Assembly: GCF_014779555.2 (NCBI RefSeq)
Contig: NZ_CP094357.1
Location: 1,178,001 to 1,242,000, forward strand
Reading direction: 5' to 3'
DNA: 64,000 nt
Source: Lysobacter capsici
Lineage (GTDB): Bacteria > Pseudomonadota > Gammaproteobacteria > Xanthomonadales > Xanthomonadaceae
Shown here piece after piece: positions 8,935 through 17,204 of this stretch. Each line of letters starts with the position of its first letter. Position 1 is the stretch's first letter. The position numbers and the translations under genes are program-made. Under the pieces are notes generated by a model. The model worked only from the letters and a program-made list of their open reading frames with translations, did no database searches and was not told where the DNA came from.

Positions 8935-9394
8935 GCAGACCCGAAGGGCGGCGCACATGGATGTGCGCCGTGCGCCACCGGGACAGGATGTCCCGTGTGG
9001 CGCATGCCTGCGTAGGCACCGATCGTGCGGGCCCTTGATTCACAACAAAGCATTTTTCTTTGGTTACCTTTCTTTTGTTGCTTTAGACAAAAGAAAGTAA
9101 CTCGGCCGCTTGCGGACGAAAGCTGTTGATCTGGTCTTTGGCTTCAAAAGCTCCAGAGCTTCAAAGCTTTGAAGCCTTTAAAGCTGCAAGCAGGATCAAA
9201 AGCGTTCCGCCGCTGAAGCGGCGGGTCACTTTCTTTTGTCTAAAGCAACAAAAGAAAGGTAACCAAAGAAAAATGCTTTTCTTTGAATCAAGAGCCCGCA
9301 AGTGCGATGCATCCGCGGGGGTAGTCCACACAGGACATCCATGTCCTGGGTGGCCTACGGCACGCATCCATGCGTGCCGCCCTTCGGGCCTGCT
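8935..9394. repeat. 460-bp nested palindromic element
   Basis: Outer arms (GCAGACCCGAAGGGCGGC at the left, GCCGCCCTTCGGGCCTGCT at the right) enclose paired hairpin modules and then almost identical 70-base inner arms at about 9029-9098 and 9227-9297, containing TTTCTTTGGTTACC and TGTTGCTTTAGACAAAAG. The central spacer (about 128 bases) is itself rich in GAAGCTTT-type palindromes. There is no transposase and no credible ORF. It looks like a structured, non-coding multi-copy element, perhaps MITE-like. Confidence 0.75.
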
Positions 9395-9448
9395 ATTGCA
9401 TCGCGAGTTACAAGCTGCGCCGGGCCAAAGCCAAAGCTCAAGATCGAA

Positions 9449-9490
<42 letters not shown>

Positions 9491-9698
9491 CGGAAGAACC
9501 AGCCCTTGAGCGGGCGAAGTCCGCCAACTCCGATGCCCGACATGCGCACCCGAATGCCAACCCAGCCGGGCCGGCCAGGACCTCCATTCAGCCCCGAGGT
9601 TTATTTCGACCTCCCACGCCGCGACAATACCCACCCCGAACCGCCGGTCCGACCGCCCGGACCTGCGCCGCCCCCATCCCCTAGACCCAGGAGTTCCC

Positions 9699-10874
9699 GT
9701 GTCCATCGTCCGCATGACCGATCTCGATCTCGCCGGCAAACGCGTGCTGATCCGCGAAGATCTCAACGTCCCCATCGACGACGGCCGCATCACCTCCGAG
9801 CAGCGCATCACCGCCGCGCTGCCGACCCTCAAGCTCGCGCTGGAGAAGGGCGCCGCGGTCATGGTCACCTCGCACCTCGGCCGGCCGAAGGAAGGGCAGT
9901 GGAGCGAAGCCGATTCGCTGGCGCCGGTCGCCAAGCGCCTGTCCGAACTGCTCGGCATCGAGGTGCCGCTGGTCAAGGATTGGGTCGACGGCGTCGAAGT
10001 GCGGCCCGGTCAGCTGGTGCTGCTGGAGAATTGCCGCATGAACGTCGGCGAAGGCAAGGACGATGAGGCGCTGTCGAAGCAGTACGCCGCGTTGTGCGAC
10101 GTGTTCGTCATGGACGCGTTCGGTACCGCGCACCGCGCGCAGGCGTCGACTCACGGCGTGATCCGCCAGGCCAAGGTCGCCGCCGGCGGCCCGCTGCTGA
10201 TGGCCGAACTCGATGCGCTGGCCAAGGCGCTGGACAACCCGGCGCGTCCGCTGCTCGCGATCGTCGCCGGCTCCAAGGTCTCGACCAAGCTGGAACTGCT
10301 GGCGTCGCTGGTGAGCAAGGTCGATCAGCTGATCGTCGGCGGCGGCATCGCCAACACCTTCATCGCCGCGATGGGCCATGGCGTGGGCAAGTCGCTGGTC
10401 GAAACCGATCTGATCGACACCGCCAGGAAGATCATGGCCGACGCCAAGGCGCGCGGCGCGGATATTCCGGTGCCGACCGACGTGGTGGTGGCGCCGACGT
10501 TCGCCGCCGATGCGCCGGCCACGGTCAAGGCGGTCGATGCGGTCGGCGCCGACGAAATGATCCTCGACATCGGTCCGGACACCGCCGCGCGTTACGCCGA
10601 GCTGATCAAGAACGCCGGCACCGTGGTCTGGAACGGTCCGGTCGGCGTGTTCGAATTCGACGCGTTCGGCAAGGGCACGCAAACTTTGGCGCGCGCGATC
10701 GCCGCGTCCAAGGCGTTCTCGATCGCCGGCGGCGGCGACACCCTGGCCGCGGTCGACAAGTACGGCATCGCCGATGAGGTCAGCTACATCTCCACCGGCG
10801 GCGGCGCCTTTCTCGAATTCCTCGAGGGCAAGGAACTGCCGGCCGTGGCCGCGCTCAAGCAGCGCGCGGGCTGA
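9699..10874 (+). CDS. pgk: Phosphoglycerate kinase
   Basis: Cytosolic glycolytic enzyme that transfers phosphate from 1,3-bisphosphoglycerate to ADP. The 391 residues are normal for the bacterial enzyme. Signature segments are present: [10 protein letters not shown] (about 18-27), SHLGRPKEG (58-66), [42 protein letters not shown] (about 307-317) and the nucleotide-binding GGGDTLAAV (about 344). The GTG start at 9699 is preferred over the ATG at 9714 because AGGAG lies 6 bases before it. A HAD phosphatase gene follows after 3 bases, and pyruvate kinase and class I aldolase lie within 7 kb. Confidence 0.97.
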   Translation: MSIVRMTDLDLAGKRVLIREDLNVPIDDGRITSEQRITAALPTLKLALEKGAAVMVTSHLGRPKEGQWSEADSLAPVAKRLSELLGIEVPLVKDWVDGVEVRPGQLVLLENCRMNVGEGKDDEALSKQYAALCDVFVMDAFGTAHRAQASTHGVIRQAKVAAGGPLLMAELDALAKALDNPARPLLAIVAGSKVSTKLELLASLVSKVDQLIVGGGIANTFIAAMGHGVGKSLVETDLIDTARKIMADAKARGADIPVPTDVVVAPTFAADAPATVKAVDAVGADEMILDIGPDTAARYAELIKNAGTVVWNGPVGVFEFDAFGKGTQTLARAIAASKAFSIAGGGDTLAAVDKYGIADEVSYISTGGGAFLEFLEGKELPAVAALKQRAG

Positions 10875-10877
10875 GCC

Positions 10878-11525
10878 GTGACGGTCAAGACCACGCTGTT
10901 CTTCGATCTCGACGGCACCCTGATCGATTCGTCCATCGGCATCACCCGATCCATCGCCTATGCGCTGGAACGCCTGAATCATCCGGTGCCCGACGCCGAT
11001 GCGCTGCGCGGCTGGATCGGCCCGGCGCTGCGCACCAGTTTCCAGCCGCTGCTCGGCGACGAGGCGAAGATCGAACAGGCGGTGGCGTTCTATCTGGAGC
11101 GCTACAGCCGCGAAGGCTGGACCGAGCACCACGTCTACGACGGCGTGGCGCAGATGCTCGACGCGGTCCATGCCGCCGGCCACCGGCTGGCGGTGGTGAC
11201 GGCGAAGAACGAGAACAACGCGCGCAAGATCCTCGCCCATCTGCCGTTCGGCGATCGCTTCGAGGACGTGATCGGCTCGACTCAGGACGGTCGCCTGACC
11301 CACAAGGTCGATCTGATCGAAGAGGCGATGCGGCGTCTGCAGCTGGACGCGGCGCAGTGCCTGATGATCGGCGACCGGCGCATGGACATCGAAGGCGCGG
11401 CCCAGCACGGCATGCGCAATATCGGCGTGTTGTGGGGCTTCGGCAGCGAACACGAATTGCGCGAAGCCGGCGCGCACCGACTCGCCGCGGCGCCGTCGCA
11501 GTTGCCGGTGTTGCTCGCGGCTTGA
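10878..11525 (+). CDS. HAD-superfamily hydrolase, phosphoglycolate phosphatase-like
   Basis: A 215-residue phosphatase of the haloacid dehalogenase superfamily. Motif I is FFDLDGTLIDSS (nucleophile Asp10, acid Asp12), motif II the Thr of VVTAKN, motif III the Lys in THKVDLIEE, and motif IV GDRRMD (about 165-170). The helical cap after motif I is the size seen in Gph/PGP and 5'-nucleotidase-like members. It starts with GTG three bases after pgk and is almost certainly translated with it. Removing a toxic side product of glycolysis is an attractive role, but the substrate cannot be read from the sequence. Confidence 0.85.
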   Translation: MTVKTTLFFDLDGTLIDSSIGITRSIAYALERLNHPVPDADALRGWIGPALRTSFQPLLGDEAKIEQAVAFYLERYSREGWTEHHVYDGVAQMLDAVHAAGHRLAVVTAKNENNARKILAHLPFGDRFEDVIGSTQDGRLTHKVDLIEEAMRRLQLDAAQCLMIGDRRMDIEGAAQHGMRNIGVLWGFGSEHELREAGAHRLAAAPSQLPVLLAA

Positions 11526-11541
11526 AGGCGAAGGTTTTGCC

Positions 11542-11574
11542 ACGACGGGCGCGCCTGGGCGCCCGTTGTCGTGT
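11542..11574 (+). terminator. Possible terminator hairpin after the pgk-HAD pair
   Basis: CGACGGGCGC pairs with GCGCCCGTTGTCG, forming a strong stem 17 bases past the stop codon. The T-tract is poor, so it may be only an mRNA 3' stabilising hairpin. Confidence 0.4.
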
Positions 11575-11752
11575 TCGCCGAGGCCCGTGCCGCGAAGATC
11601 GTTTGCGCGCGCGGATGCGGCATTGCCGGGTGTAATCCGCGATCGTCGTCACGGACTCGGGTATCCCCGGCCGCCCGGCGCCCGGGACGCGCGCGGGCTG
11701 CGCTAGTGTCCGCACGCGGCCAAGGAGGCCGCGTTCACACACGGAGTCATGC

Positions 11753-11983
11753 ATGAGCCGTCTGTTAAAGATCAGCCTGTTGGGCCTGATGATCGCGTTC
11801 GCGTCGACCAGCGCGGTATCGGTTCCCAGCTATCCGCCGCTGGCGCCGGGTTATCAGCGCGATTTCTTCGACGACCAGGGGCATCTGGTCGGTCGCTGGG
11901 TCAACGATTGCGACAACGTGCATTTCTCGCAATGGGGCGTGCGCACCGACCGCTATACCGATTCGCCGACCGTCTGCCTGTAA
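11753..11983 (+). CDS. Small secreted protein 1 (DUF6289-like)
   Basis: A 76-residue product with a signal peptide (LLKISLLGLMIAFASTSAVS) and a mature part of about 55 residues. The core pattern is FFDDQGHLVGRW..DC......QWGVRTD followed by a C-terminal Cys. It shares this pattern with the products at 12243 and 12740: aromatic pair, x-x-x-G, hydrophobic-x-G, Cys, then W-G and a terminal Cys, with two conserved cysteines that could pair. The layout resembles the DUF6289 family of small exported proteins (from memory, not searched). CGGAG stands 6 bases before the ATG. Function unknown. Confidence 0.75.
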   Translation: MSRLLKISLLGLMIAFASTSAVSVPSYPPLAPGYQRDFFDDQGHLVGRWVNDCDNVHFSQWGVRTDRYTDSPTVCL

Positions 11984-12242
11984 TCGGCCGCGTCACCGGG
12001 CACGGCCGCTGGCGCATCGCGTCCGGCGGCCGTGCCGCCATGGTCGGCGCCATCGCCAATAGCATGGCCGCCGCGTGAGTAAGCTGCGGAATCGTCCAAT
12101 CCAAAAAAGCCAAAAGCCAACTCAATCACGAATACACAAAGTCGTGACAGCGCTTAACGCGCATTTCATGCCTGTGCATGACAAGTCTGGGATACGGTGC
12201 GCGAGCGGCGAATGGGTGCCGCACACTCGGGAGAGATATCGC

Positions 12243-12470
12243 ATGCGTCGTATCGGATTGTTTTCCGCCGTATTGGCCGTAGCGTTGGCCGGTGGCATGT
12301 CGTTCAGCGCCATGGCCAACTGGCAGGGCACTTGGTACTACTACAACGCCGAAGGCGCGCAGATCGGCAAGTGGACCGCGGGCTGCGGCGCAGCCGACGG
12401 GCGTTGGGGCGACACCACCCACACCAACACCAACAAGCGTTTCGTGCAGGGCTGTCAGTCCGAGAGCTGA
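12243..12470 (+). CDS. Small secreted protein 2 (DUF6289-like)
   Basis: A 75-residue paralogue of the preceding gene. The signal peptide ends near SAMAN. The mature part reads WYYYNAEGAQIGKWTAGC, then DGRWGDTTH and a terminal QGCQ. GGGAGAG lies 5-9 bases upstream of the ATG. About 260 bases separate it from the first copy, so each may have its own promoter. Sequence divergence is high outside the shared G, C and WG positions, indicating old duplication or repeated acquisition. Function unknown; a secreted or periplasmic, disulfide-stabilised mini-domain is the plain reading. Confidence 0.75.
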   Translation: MRRIGLFSAVLAVALAGGMSFSAMANWQGTWYYYNAEGAQIGKWTAGCGAADGRWGDTTHTNTNKRFVQGCQSES

Positions 12471-12494
12471 TCGAGCCGCTCGGCCTTTGCGTCT

Positions 12495-12527
12495 TCGCCC
12501 GCGGCCGCGACGAGGCCGCGGGCGAAG
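12495..12527 (+). terminator. GC-rich hairpin after small secreted protein 2
   Basis: CGCCCGCGGCC pairs with GGCCGCGGGCG across a 7-base loop. There is no T-tract, so termination activity is uncertain. Confidence 0.35.
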
Positions 12528-12611
12528 CGCGGCGCGCACCGACAACCATGATTCGTCCGACGCGATTCGCATCGCGTCCACCGCGATGATGTCGCCGGGT
12601 GCATGCCGTTC

Positions 12612-12646
12612 GAAAAGCTCCGTTCGCTCCGGAGCTTTTCGTTTTC
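12612..12646 (+). terminator. Intrinsic terminator between small secreted proteins 2 and 3
   Basis: GAAAAGCTCCG and CGGAGCTTTTC form an 11-bp perfect stem followed by GTTTTC. It isolates the third small gene from the upstream transcript. Confidence 0.7.
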
Positions 12647-12739
12647 ATGCGCATGCCGGCGCCGCCGCGCCGATGCCGGCAAGCGCGATCATCGACGGAT
12701 TCTTCGGCTGTATTCCTTCGCTTACAGGAGAGACACGCC

Positions 12740-12958
12740 ATGCGTTATATCGCCATCGCAACCCTGACCGCGGTACTCGCCGCCGCCGCGACGATCGGCA
12801 GCGCCAGCGCCGCGCCGCCGTGGCAGGGCTATTCGATCACCTATTTCGATTCGGCCGGCGAAGTAGTCGGCGGCGCCACCGCGAATTGCGGCGGCCAGTA
12901 CCTGTCGTGGGGCGAGCACACGGATGTGTTCGAAAAGCGCACCTGGATTTGCGATTGA
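12740..12958 (+). CDS. Small secreted protein 3 (DUF6289-like)
   Basis: A 72-residue third member of the local family. The signal peptide MRYIAIATLTAVLAAAATIG ends near SASAA. The mature core is ITYFDSAGEVVGG, ANC, then YLSWGEHTD and a final WIC. It keeps both cysteines and the WG pair of its neighbours. AGGAGAG lies 8-9 bases upstream. Three such genes in 1.2 kb, all on one strand and separated by terminators, suggest independent expression rather than an operon. Function unknown. Confidence 0.75.
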   Translation: MRYIAIATLTAVLAAAATIGSASAAPPWQGYSITYFDSAGEVVGGATANCGGQYLSWGEHTDVFEKRTWICD

Positions 12959-13030
12959 TTCGATTCGATCTCGCCGCATCGAGTCTGCGGGCTCGATGCG
13001 GCGAACCGGTTGCGTCGTTGCCGTGATGTC

Positions 13031-13111
13031 GTGGTCGCGGCTTGCGCCGCTCCTACAGGTAGCGAACGCGACAACGCAGCGACTGTAGGAGCGGCGCAAG
13101 CCGCGACCGCG
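13031..13111. repeat. Inverted GTAG-REP pair
   Basis: GGTCGCGGCTTGCGCCGCTC...ACAG and its exact inverse CTGTAGGAGCGGCGC...CCGCGACC are separated by about 24 bases, in the space between two convergent genes. Confidence 0.85.
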
Positions 13112-13175
13112 AACCTTCGGCTACGGCGTCACTGCGTTATTGCCCGCACGTTTCGATGCGCCACCGTGGCCAACC

Positions 13176-13772
13176 TTACCGCCCGCCGCGCCAATCGCTC
13201 GCCAGCAACCCCAGCAACTCGCTGTCGGTGACCCGATCGCCGACGAAGAAACTCTCCCGCTGCCGGCCCTCGGTCACGAACCCCAGGCGATGCAGCAGCG
13301 CGCGCGAGGCCTGGTTGTCCGGATCGATGCCCGCATCGCAGCGGTGCAGCCCGAGGTGATCGAACGCCCAGTTCAGCGCCAGGGTGGCGGCTTCGCGCGC
13401 GATCCCGCGGCCCCACTGGGCGCGATGCAGCGCATAGCCGAGCTCGGCGCGGCGATGGACGGCGCTGAAGGCGAACAGGGTGCAACTGCCGATCAGCGCA
13501 TCGTCGCCGTCGGCGATGACCCAGTTGATCAGCCGGCGTTCCTGCATCGACTTGCGGATGTCGACGATCAGCGCCCGCGCCTCGGCCACGTCCTGCATCG
13601 GCGGACGGCTCCAGTAACGCATCACCTGCGCATCGCCGAACAATGCGAACAGGGCCGGCGCATCGTCGTCGCGCGGCCCGCGCAGGCGCACGCGCGGGCC
13701 TTGCAGCAGCGGGAAATCCTCGAGCGCGGCGAGCCGGGCCGCGATCGCTTCACTGGTAGGGGACACGGTCAT
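13176..13772 (-). CDS. GNAT-family N-acetyltransferase, RimJ/RimL type
   Basis: A 198-residue acetyl-CoA-dependent acetyltransferase. It opens with the substrate-side strand typical of RimJ/RimL relatives (VRLRGPRDDDAPALFALFGD) and has the acetyl-CoA loop region QWGRGIAREAATLAL, then LHRCDAGIDPDNQASRALLHRLGFVTEG, the usual C-terminal helix and strand. The start is set at MTVSPTS (13772); the longer frame to 13829 would begin in a low-quality leader. The acceptor (N-terminal amine, small molecule) is unknown. It lies opposite the pyruvate kinase gene, with starts about 100 bases apart. Confidence 0.88.
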   Translation of the reverse strand: MTVSPTSEAIAARLAALEDFPLLQGPRVRLRGPRDDDAPALFALFGDAQVMRYWSRPPMQDVAEARALIVDIRKSMQERRLINWVIADGDDALIGSCTLFAFSAVHRRAELGYALHRAQWGRGIAREAATLALNWAFDHLGLHRCDAGIDPDNQASRALLHRLGFVTEGRQRESFFVGDRVTDSELLGLLASDWRGGR

Positions 13773-13870
13773 GAGAGTCTCGGGCGACGTACTGGGGCGT
13801 GTGCTCGGCCGGCGCGGTTCGAAGCGCACACAAGCTGTGCTAGCTTGGCCGACAGTCCAGAGAGTCTGCC

Positions 13871-15337
13871 ATGTCCATCACCCCACGACGCACCAAGATC
13901 CTTGCCACCCTCGGCCCGGCCACCGATCCGCCGGGCGTGCTCGATGCCTTGCTCACGGCCGGCGTCGATGTGGTCCGCCTCAATTTCTCCCACGGCGATC
14001 CGTCCTCGCAGATCGCGCGCGCCAACGCGGTGCGCGAAGCCGCGCTGCGGGTCGGGGTCGAGGTCGGCATCCTCGCCGACCTGCCCGGTCCGAAGATCCG
14101 CATCGAGCGCTTCGCCGAGGGCAAGGTATTGCTCAAGGCCGGCGACCGCTTCGACCTGATCGCCGCGGAAAACCCGCCGCCGGGCAATCTGCGCGAAGTC
14201 GGCGTGAGCTACCTGGGCCTGCCCGGCGACGTCAGCCCCGGCGACGTGCTGCTGCTCGACGACGGCCTGCTGCAGCTGCGGGTCGGCGCGATCGACGGCG
14301 AACGCATCATCACCACCGTGCTCAACGACGGCACCTTGTCCGATCGCAAGGGGCTCAACAAGCTCGGCGGCGGCTTGTCGCTGGGCGCGCTGACCGAACG
14401 CGACAAGGAACTGATCCTGGTCGCGGCCGAATTGAACGCCGACTTCATCGCGGTGTCGTTCTGCCGCAACGCCGAGGACATGAACGAAGCGCGCCGGATC
14501 GCCCGCGCCGCCGGCAGCGATGCCGCGCTGGTGTCGAAGATCGAGCGCGCCGAGGCGATCGAAAACCTGTCGGAGATCGTCGAGGCCAGCGACGTGGTCA
14601 TGGTCGCGCGCGGCGACCTGGGCGTGGAGATCGGCGATGCCGAACTGCCCGGCCTGCAGAAGAAGATCATCCGCGAATCGCTGCTGCGCAACCGGGTGGT
14701 GATCACCGCCACGCAGATGATGCAGTCGATGGTCGACAACCCGATCCCGACCCGCGCCGAGGTGCTCGACGTCGCCAACGCGGTGATCGACGGCACCGAC
14801 GCGGTGATGCTGTCGCAGGAATCGGCCGCCGGCCGCTATCCGATCAAGGCGGTCGAGGCGATGGCGCGCATCTGCCTGGGCGCCGAGCGCCAGTTCAACC
14901 ACGACACCGATTTCGAAGCCGCGCCGCGCAACCTCGAACGCGCCGACCAAGCGATCGCGATGGCGGCGATGTTCCTGTCCGAACACATCGGCGTGCGCGC
15001 GATCGTCGCGATGACCGAATCCGGCGGCACCGCGCGGTTCCTGTCGCGGTTCCGTTCCAACGCGCCGATCTATGCGTTCTCGCGCCACGACGGCGCGCGC
15101 CGGCGCATGGCGATGATGCGCGACGTCTACCCGATCGATTTCGACAGCCGCGGCCAGGCCTCGCGCGACGCGGCGCGCAACGTGGTCAAGCAGTTGTTCG
15201 ATTGCGGCAAGCTGGCCCAGGGCGAGCGGGTGATCTTCACCAGCGGCGACACCATGGAACAGCACGGCGCGACCAATACCCTGCGCCTGCTGCAGGTGGG
15301 CGAGGGCGGCAGCGCCGAGGGGCTGGGCGAGCTGTAA
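13871..15337 (+). CDS. pyk: Pyruvate kinase
   Basis: Last enzyme of glycolysis, converting phosphoenolpyruvate and ADP to pyruvate and ATP. The 488 residues begin with the barrel strand RTKILATLGPATDPPG. Next come DLPGPKIRIER, the catalytic Lys in VSKIERAEAI, the metal-binding MVARGDLGVEIG and the helix ATQMMQSMVDNPIPTRAEV. The usual VMLSGETA element is VMLSQESAAG here. A full C-terminal domain follows from about residue 360. Together with pgk and the class I aldolase it forms a loose glycolytic neighbourhood on one strand. Confidence 0.97.
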   Translation: MSITPRRTKILATLGPATDPPGVLDALLTAGVDVVRLNFSHGDPSSQIARANAVREAALRVGVEVGILADLPGPKIRIERFAEGKVLLKAGDRFDLIAAENPPPGNLREVGVSYLGLPGDVSPGDVLLLDDGLLQLRVGAIDGERIITTVLNDGTLSDRKGLNKLGGGLSLGALTERDKELILVAAELNADFIAVSFCRNAEDMNEARRIARAAGSDAALVSKIERAEAIENLSEIVEASDVVMVARGDLGVEIGDAELPGLQKKIIRESLLRNRVVITATQMMQSMVDNPIPTRAEVLDVANAVIDGTDAVMLSQESAAGRYPIKAVEAMARICLGAERQFNHDTDFEAAPRNLERADQAIAMAAMFLSEHIGVRAIVAMTESGGTARFLSRFRSNAPIYAFSRHDGARRRMAMMRDVYPIDFDSRGQASRDAARNVVKQLFDCGKLAQGERVIFTSGDTMEQHGATNTLRLLQVGEGGSAEGLGEL

Positions 15338-15427
15338 GCCGGCGCCATCGCGTGCGGCCGATGCACGGGAGGTCGACGACCTCCCATGCGCGGCGTGAAC
15401 CCTCGCGGTATCGGTGCAGCGGGGCGA

Positions 15428-16789
15428 TTACGCCCCGACGTAGCCGCCCTTGAACACCGGCTTCCACTGGCCCGACTTGCGCGTCCAGATCTGGTATTCC
15501 ACGCCCTCGTACTGGCCGAGCTGGAAGATCAGTTCCGGCTCGCCGTCGCCGTCGAGGTCCAGACGATCGAAGTAACGATGCGTTTCCACGCCATCGCCGC
15601 CGGTCAGCTGGACCAGCCGGCCGGCGGTCTTGTAGCCGCCCTTGCCGTCGGCCTCCAGGATCAGCACCGCATCGACGCTCAGTTCGCCGGCGTTTTCGCT
15701 CTTGGGCGGCAAGTCCCAGACCAGGCTGGCGACATGCACGGTGCCGAGCTTGCCGGCATCGAAGGCATGGATCTGCACGCCGCCGCGCTGCTCGGCGCCG
15801 GGGCGGGCCTTGAGCGCCTTGTCGATCTGGCCGCGATCGATCTTCTCGCGCTGCAGGGCCGCGCGCAGTTCGCTGTCGATGGCCTTGCGCGCGCCCGACG
15901 ACACCGCGGCGTCGGCGCGCGCGGCCTGCGCGGTCGCGGCGAAGTTGGTCGCCAGACCGACGACCTCGTCGCTGCGCGCGGTCATCGGCGCGAGCCGAAC
16001 CTGCGCTTCCAGGCCCACACCGGCGCTTTCGCGCGGCTCCAGCACCTGCACCACGCCGTCGGCGCCGCCGCGGCGATAGAAATGCAGGCCGCGCCGGACC
16101 GGGTAATAGCTCGCCTGCGCCTGCATATCGGTTTCCAGGTAGCGGCCGCCGTCCTCGACCCGCGCGAGCGCGACCGCCCAGCCGCGATCCACCGCGAACA
16201 GCAGCTTCGGCTCGCCGCTCAGGCGTTCGGCCTTGGGGTTGAGCAACTGATCGCGGACCAGCCCGGCCTGGCGCGCGCCTTCGCCGTCGCCGGCGGCCTG
16301 CAGCGCATCGATCAGCATCTGATGGCTGCGCGCCTGATACGGCGACAAGGCCACCGCGCGTTCGGCCCAGGTCTTGCGCTGATCCGGCGTGGCCGCCGCG
16401 TAGCCCGAGGCGATCGATTCGGCCGTCGGCGCCTTGGCCTGCAGCAGGTCGGCGCGAATCCAGCCCACCGACGGCGAATCGCCGTCGGTATGCCCGCGCA
16501 CCCAACCGTTGAGTTCGCATTCGATCTCCACCGCCGTGGCGATCGGTATCCGGTTGACCAGCCCCGCCTCGCTGCGCGGCACCGGCCGCATCAATGCCGC
16601 GGTGACCGAGACGTAGCGCGTGCCGCTCTTGGGCGCGGCCTTGCACGAGGCAACGGCGGATTGGTATTCGTCGTCGATGTCGGCGGCGTGGGCGAAGCCG
16701 GTCGCCGCCAGCATCAGCGCCGCGGCGAGCAGGCTGCGATGTTGGTACGCGCGGAAGTGGGTGGTCGGCCGGTGAGCGTGTTGCGGCAT
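15428..16789 (-). CDS. Secreted protein with N-terminal SH3-like domain, function unknown
   Basis: A 453-residue exported protein. A basic N-terminus leads into a signal peptide (LLAAALMLAATGFAHAAD). Residues of about 60-115 look like a bacterial SH3 domain (SVTAALMRPVPRSEAGLVNR...GWVRGHTDGDSPSVGWIRADLL). A helical middle part resembles a short tetratricopeptide-like region (ERAVALSPYQARSHQMLIDALQAAGDGEGARQA is shown only in part: ALSPYQARSHQMLIDAL). The C-terminal section carries DLDGDGEPELIFQLG, a repeat-like calcium-binding-style segment. No catalytic signature was recognised. It is convergent with pyk. Confidence 0.6.
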   Translation of the reverse strand: MPQHAHRPTTHFRAYQHRSLLAAALMLAATGFAHAADIDDEYQSAVASCKAAPKSGTRYVSVTAALMRPVPRSEAGLVNRIPIATAVEIECELNGWVRGHTDGDSPSVGWIRADLLQAKAPTAESIASGYAAATPDQRKTWAERAVALSPYQARSHQMLIDALQAAGDGEGARQAGLVRDQLLNPKAERLSGEPKLLFAVDRGWAVALARVEDGGRYLETDMQAQASYYPVRRGLHFYRRGGADGVVQVLEPRESAGVGLEAQVRLAPMTARSDEVVGLATNFAATAQAARADAAVSSGARKAIDSELRAALQREKIDRGQIDKALKARPGAEQRGGVQIHAFDAGKLGTVHVASLVWDLPPKSENAGELSVDAVLILEADGKGGYKTAGRLVQLTGGDGVETHRYFDRLDLDGDGEPELIFQLGQYEGVEYQIWTRKSGQWKPVFKGGYVGA

Positions 16790-16886
16790 GATCGCTGTCC
16801 TTTGCGGTGAATGCGGATGCGCAGGCTAGGGCTTGCCGGTGACGCGTGCAATCGCGACGTGGCGGTCAGTTGTCGCCATGGATTTG

Positions 16887-17023
16887 TTGTAGGAGCGGCG
16901 CGGGCCGCGACCGCGTCATCCCGCGTGCGACGCAGGTCGTCTGGCCGTCGATGCGTCGGCGCGGCGATGGGGCGGTCGTCGTATGCGAGGTGACGCGGCC
17001 GCGGCTTGCGCCGCTCCTGCAGG
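16887..17023. repeat. Diverged inverted GTAG-REP pair
   Basis: TGTAGGAGCGGCGCGGGCCG at the left and GCGGCTTGCGCCGCTCCTGC at the right are inverted copies about 80 bases apart, with several mismatches. They lie upstream of the aldolase gene. Confidence 0.75.
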
Positions 17024-17166
17024 GCGGCCACGGTGCATTCGGCGGGATCGGGTCGAAGCGGTGACATCGGTACCGGCCGACACGCTGAAAACGGTTACCG
17101 CCCAAACTGGGCGCAAGTGCCTGATTCGACAGGCCCGGCCGCGGGGCAAGGTTCACCGTCAACGGC

Positions 17167-17172
17167 TATAAT
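17167..17172 (+). promoter_or_regulatory. -10 element of the class I aldolase promoter
   Basis: A perfect TATAAT stands 33 bases before the aldolase ATG. No good -35 hexamer was found at 16-18 bases, so an activator or extended contacts may be needed. Confidence 0.55.
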
Positions 17173-17204
17173 CGCGGGCTTCCCACCGCTGCCGCAGGAT
17201 CTCC

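Noticed and set aside
13139-14159. Plus-strand frame over the acetyltransferase gene, running into pyk
   Set aside because: A shadow frame; the opposite strand holds a complete GNAT protein and pyk starts in a different phase at 13871.
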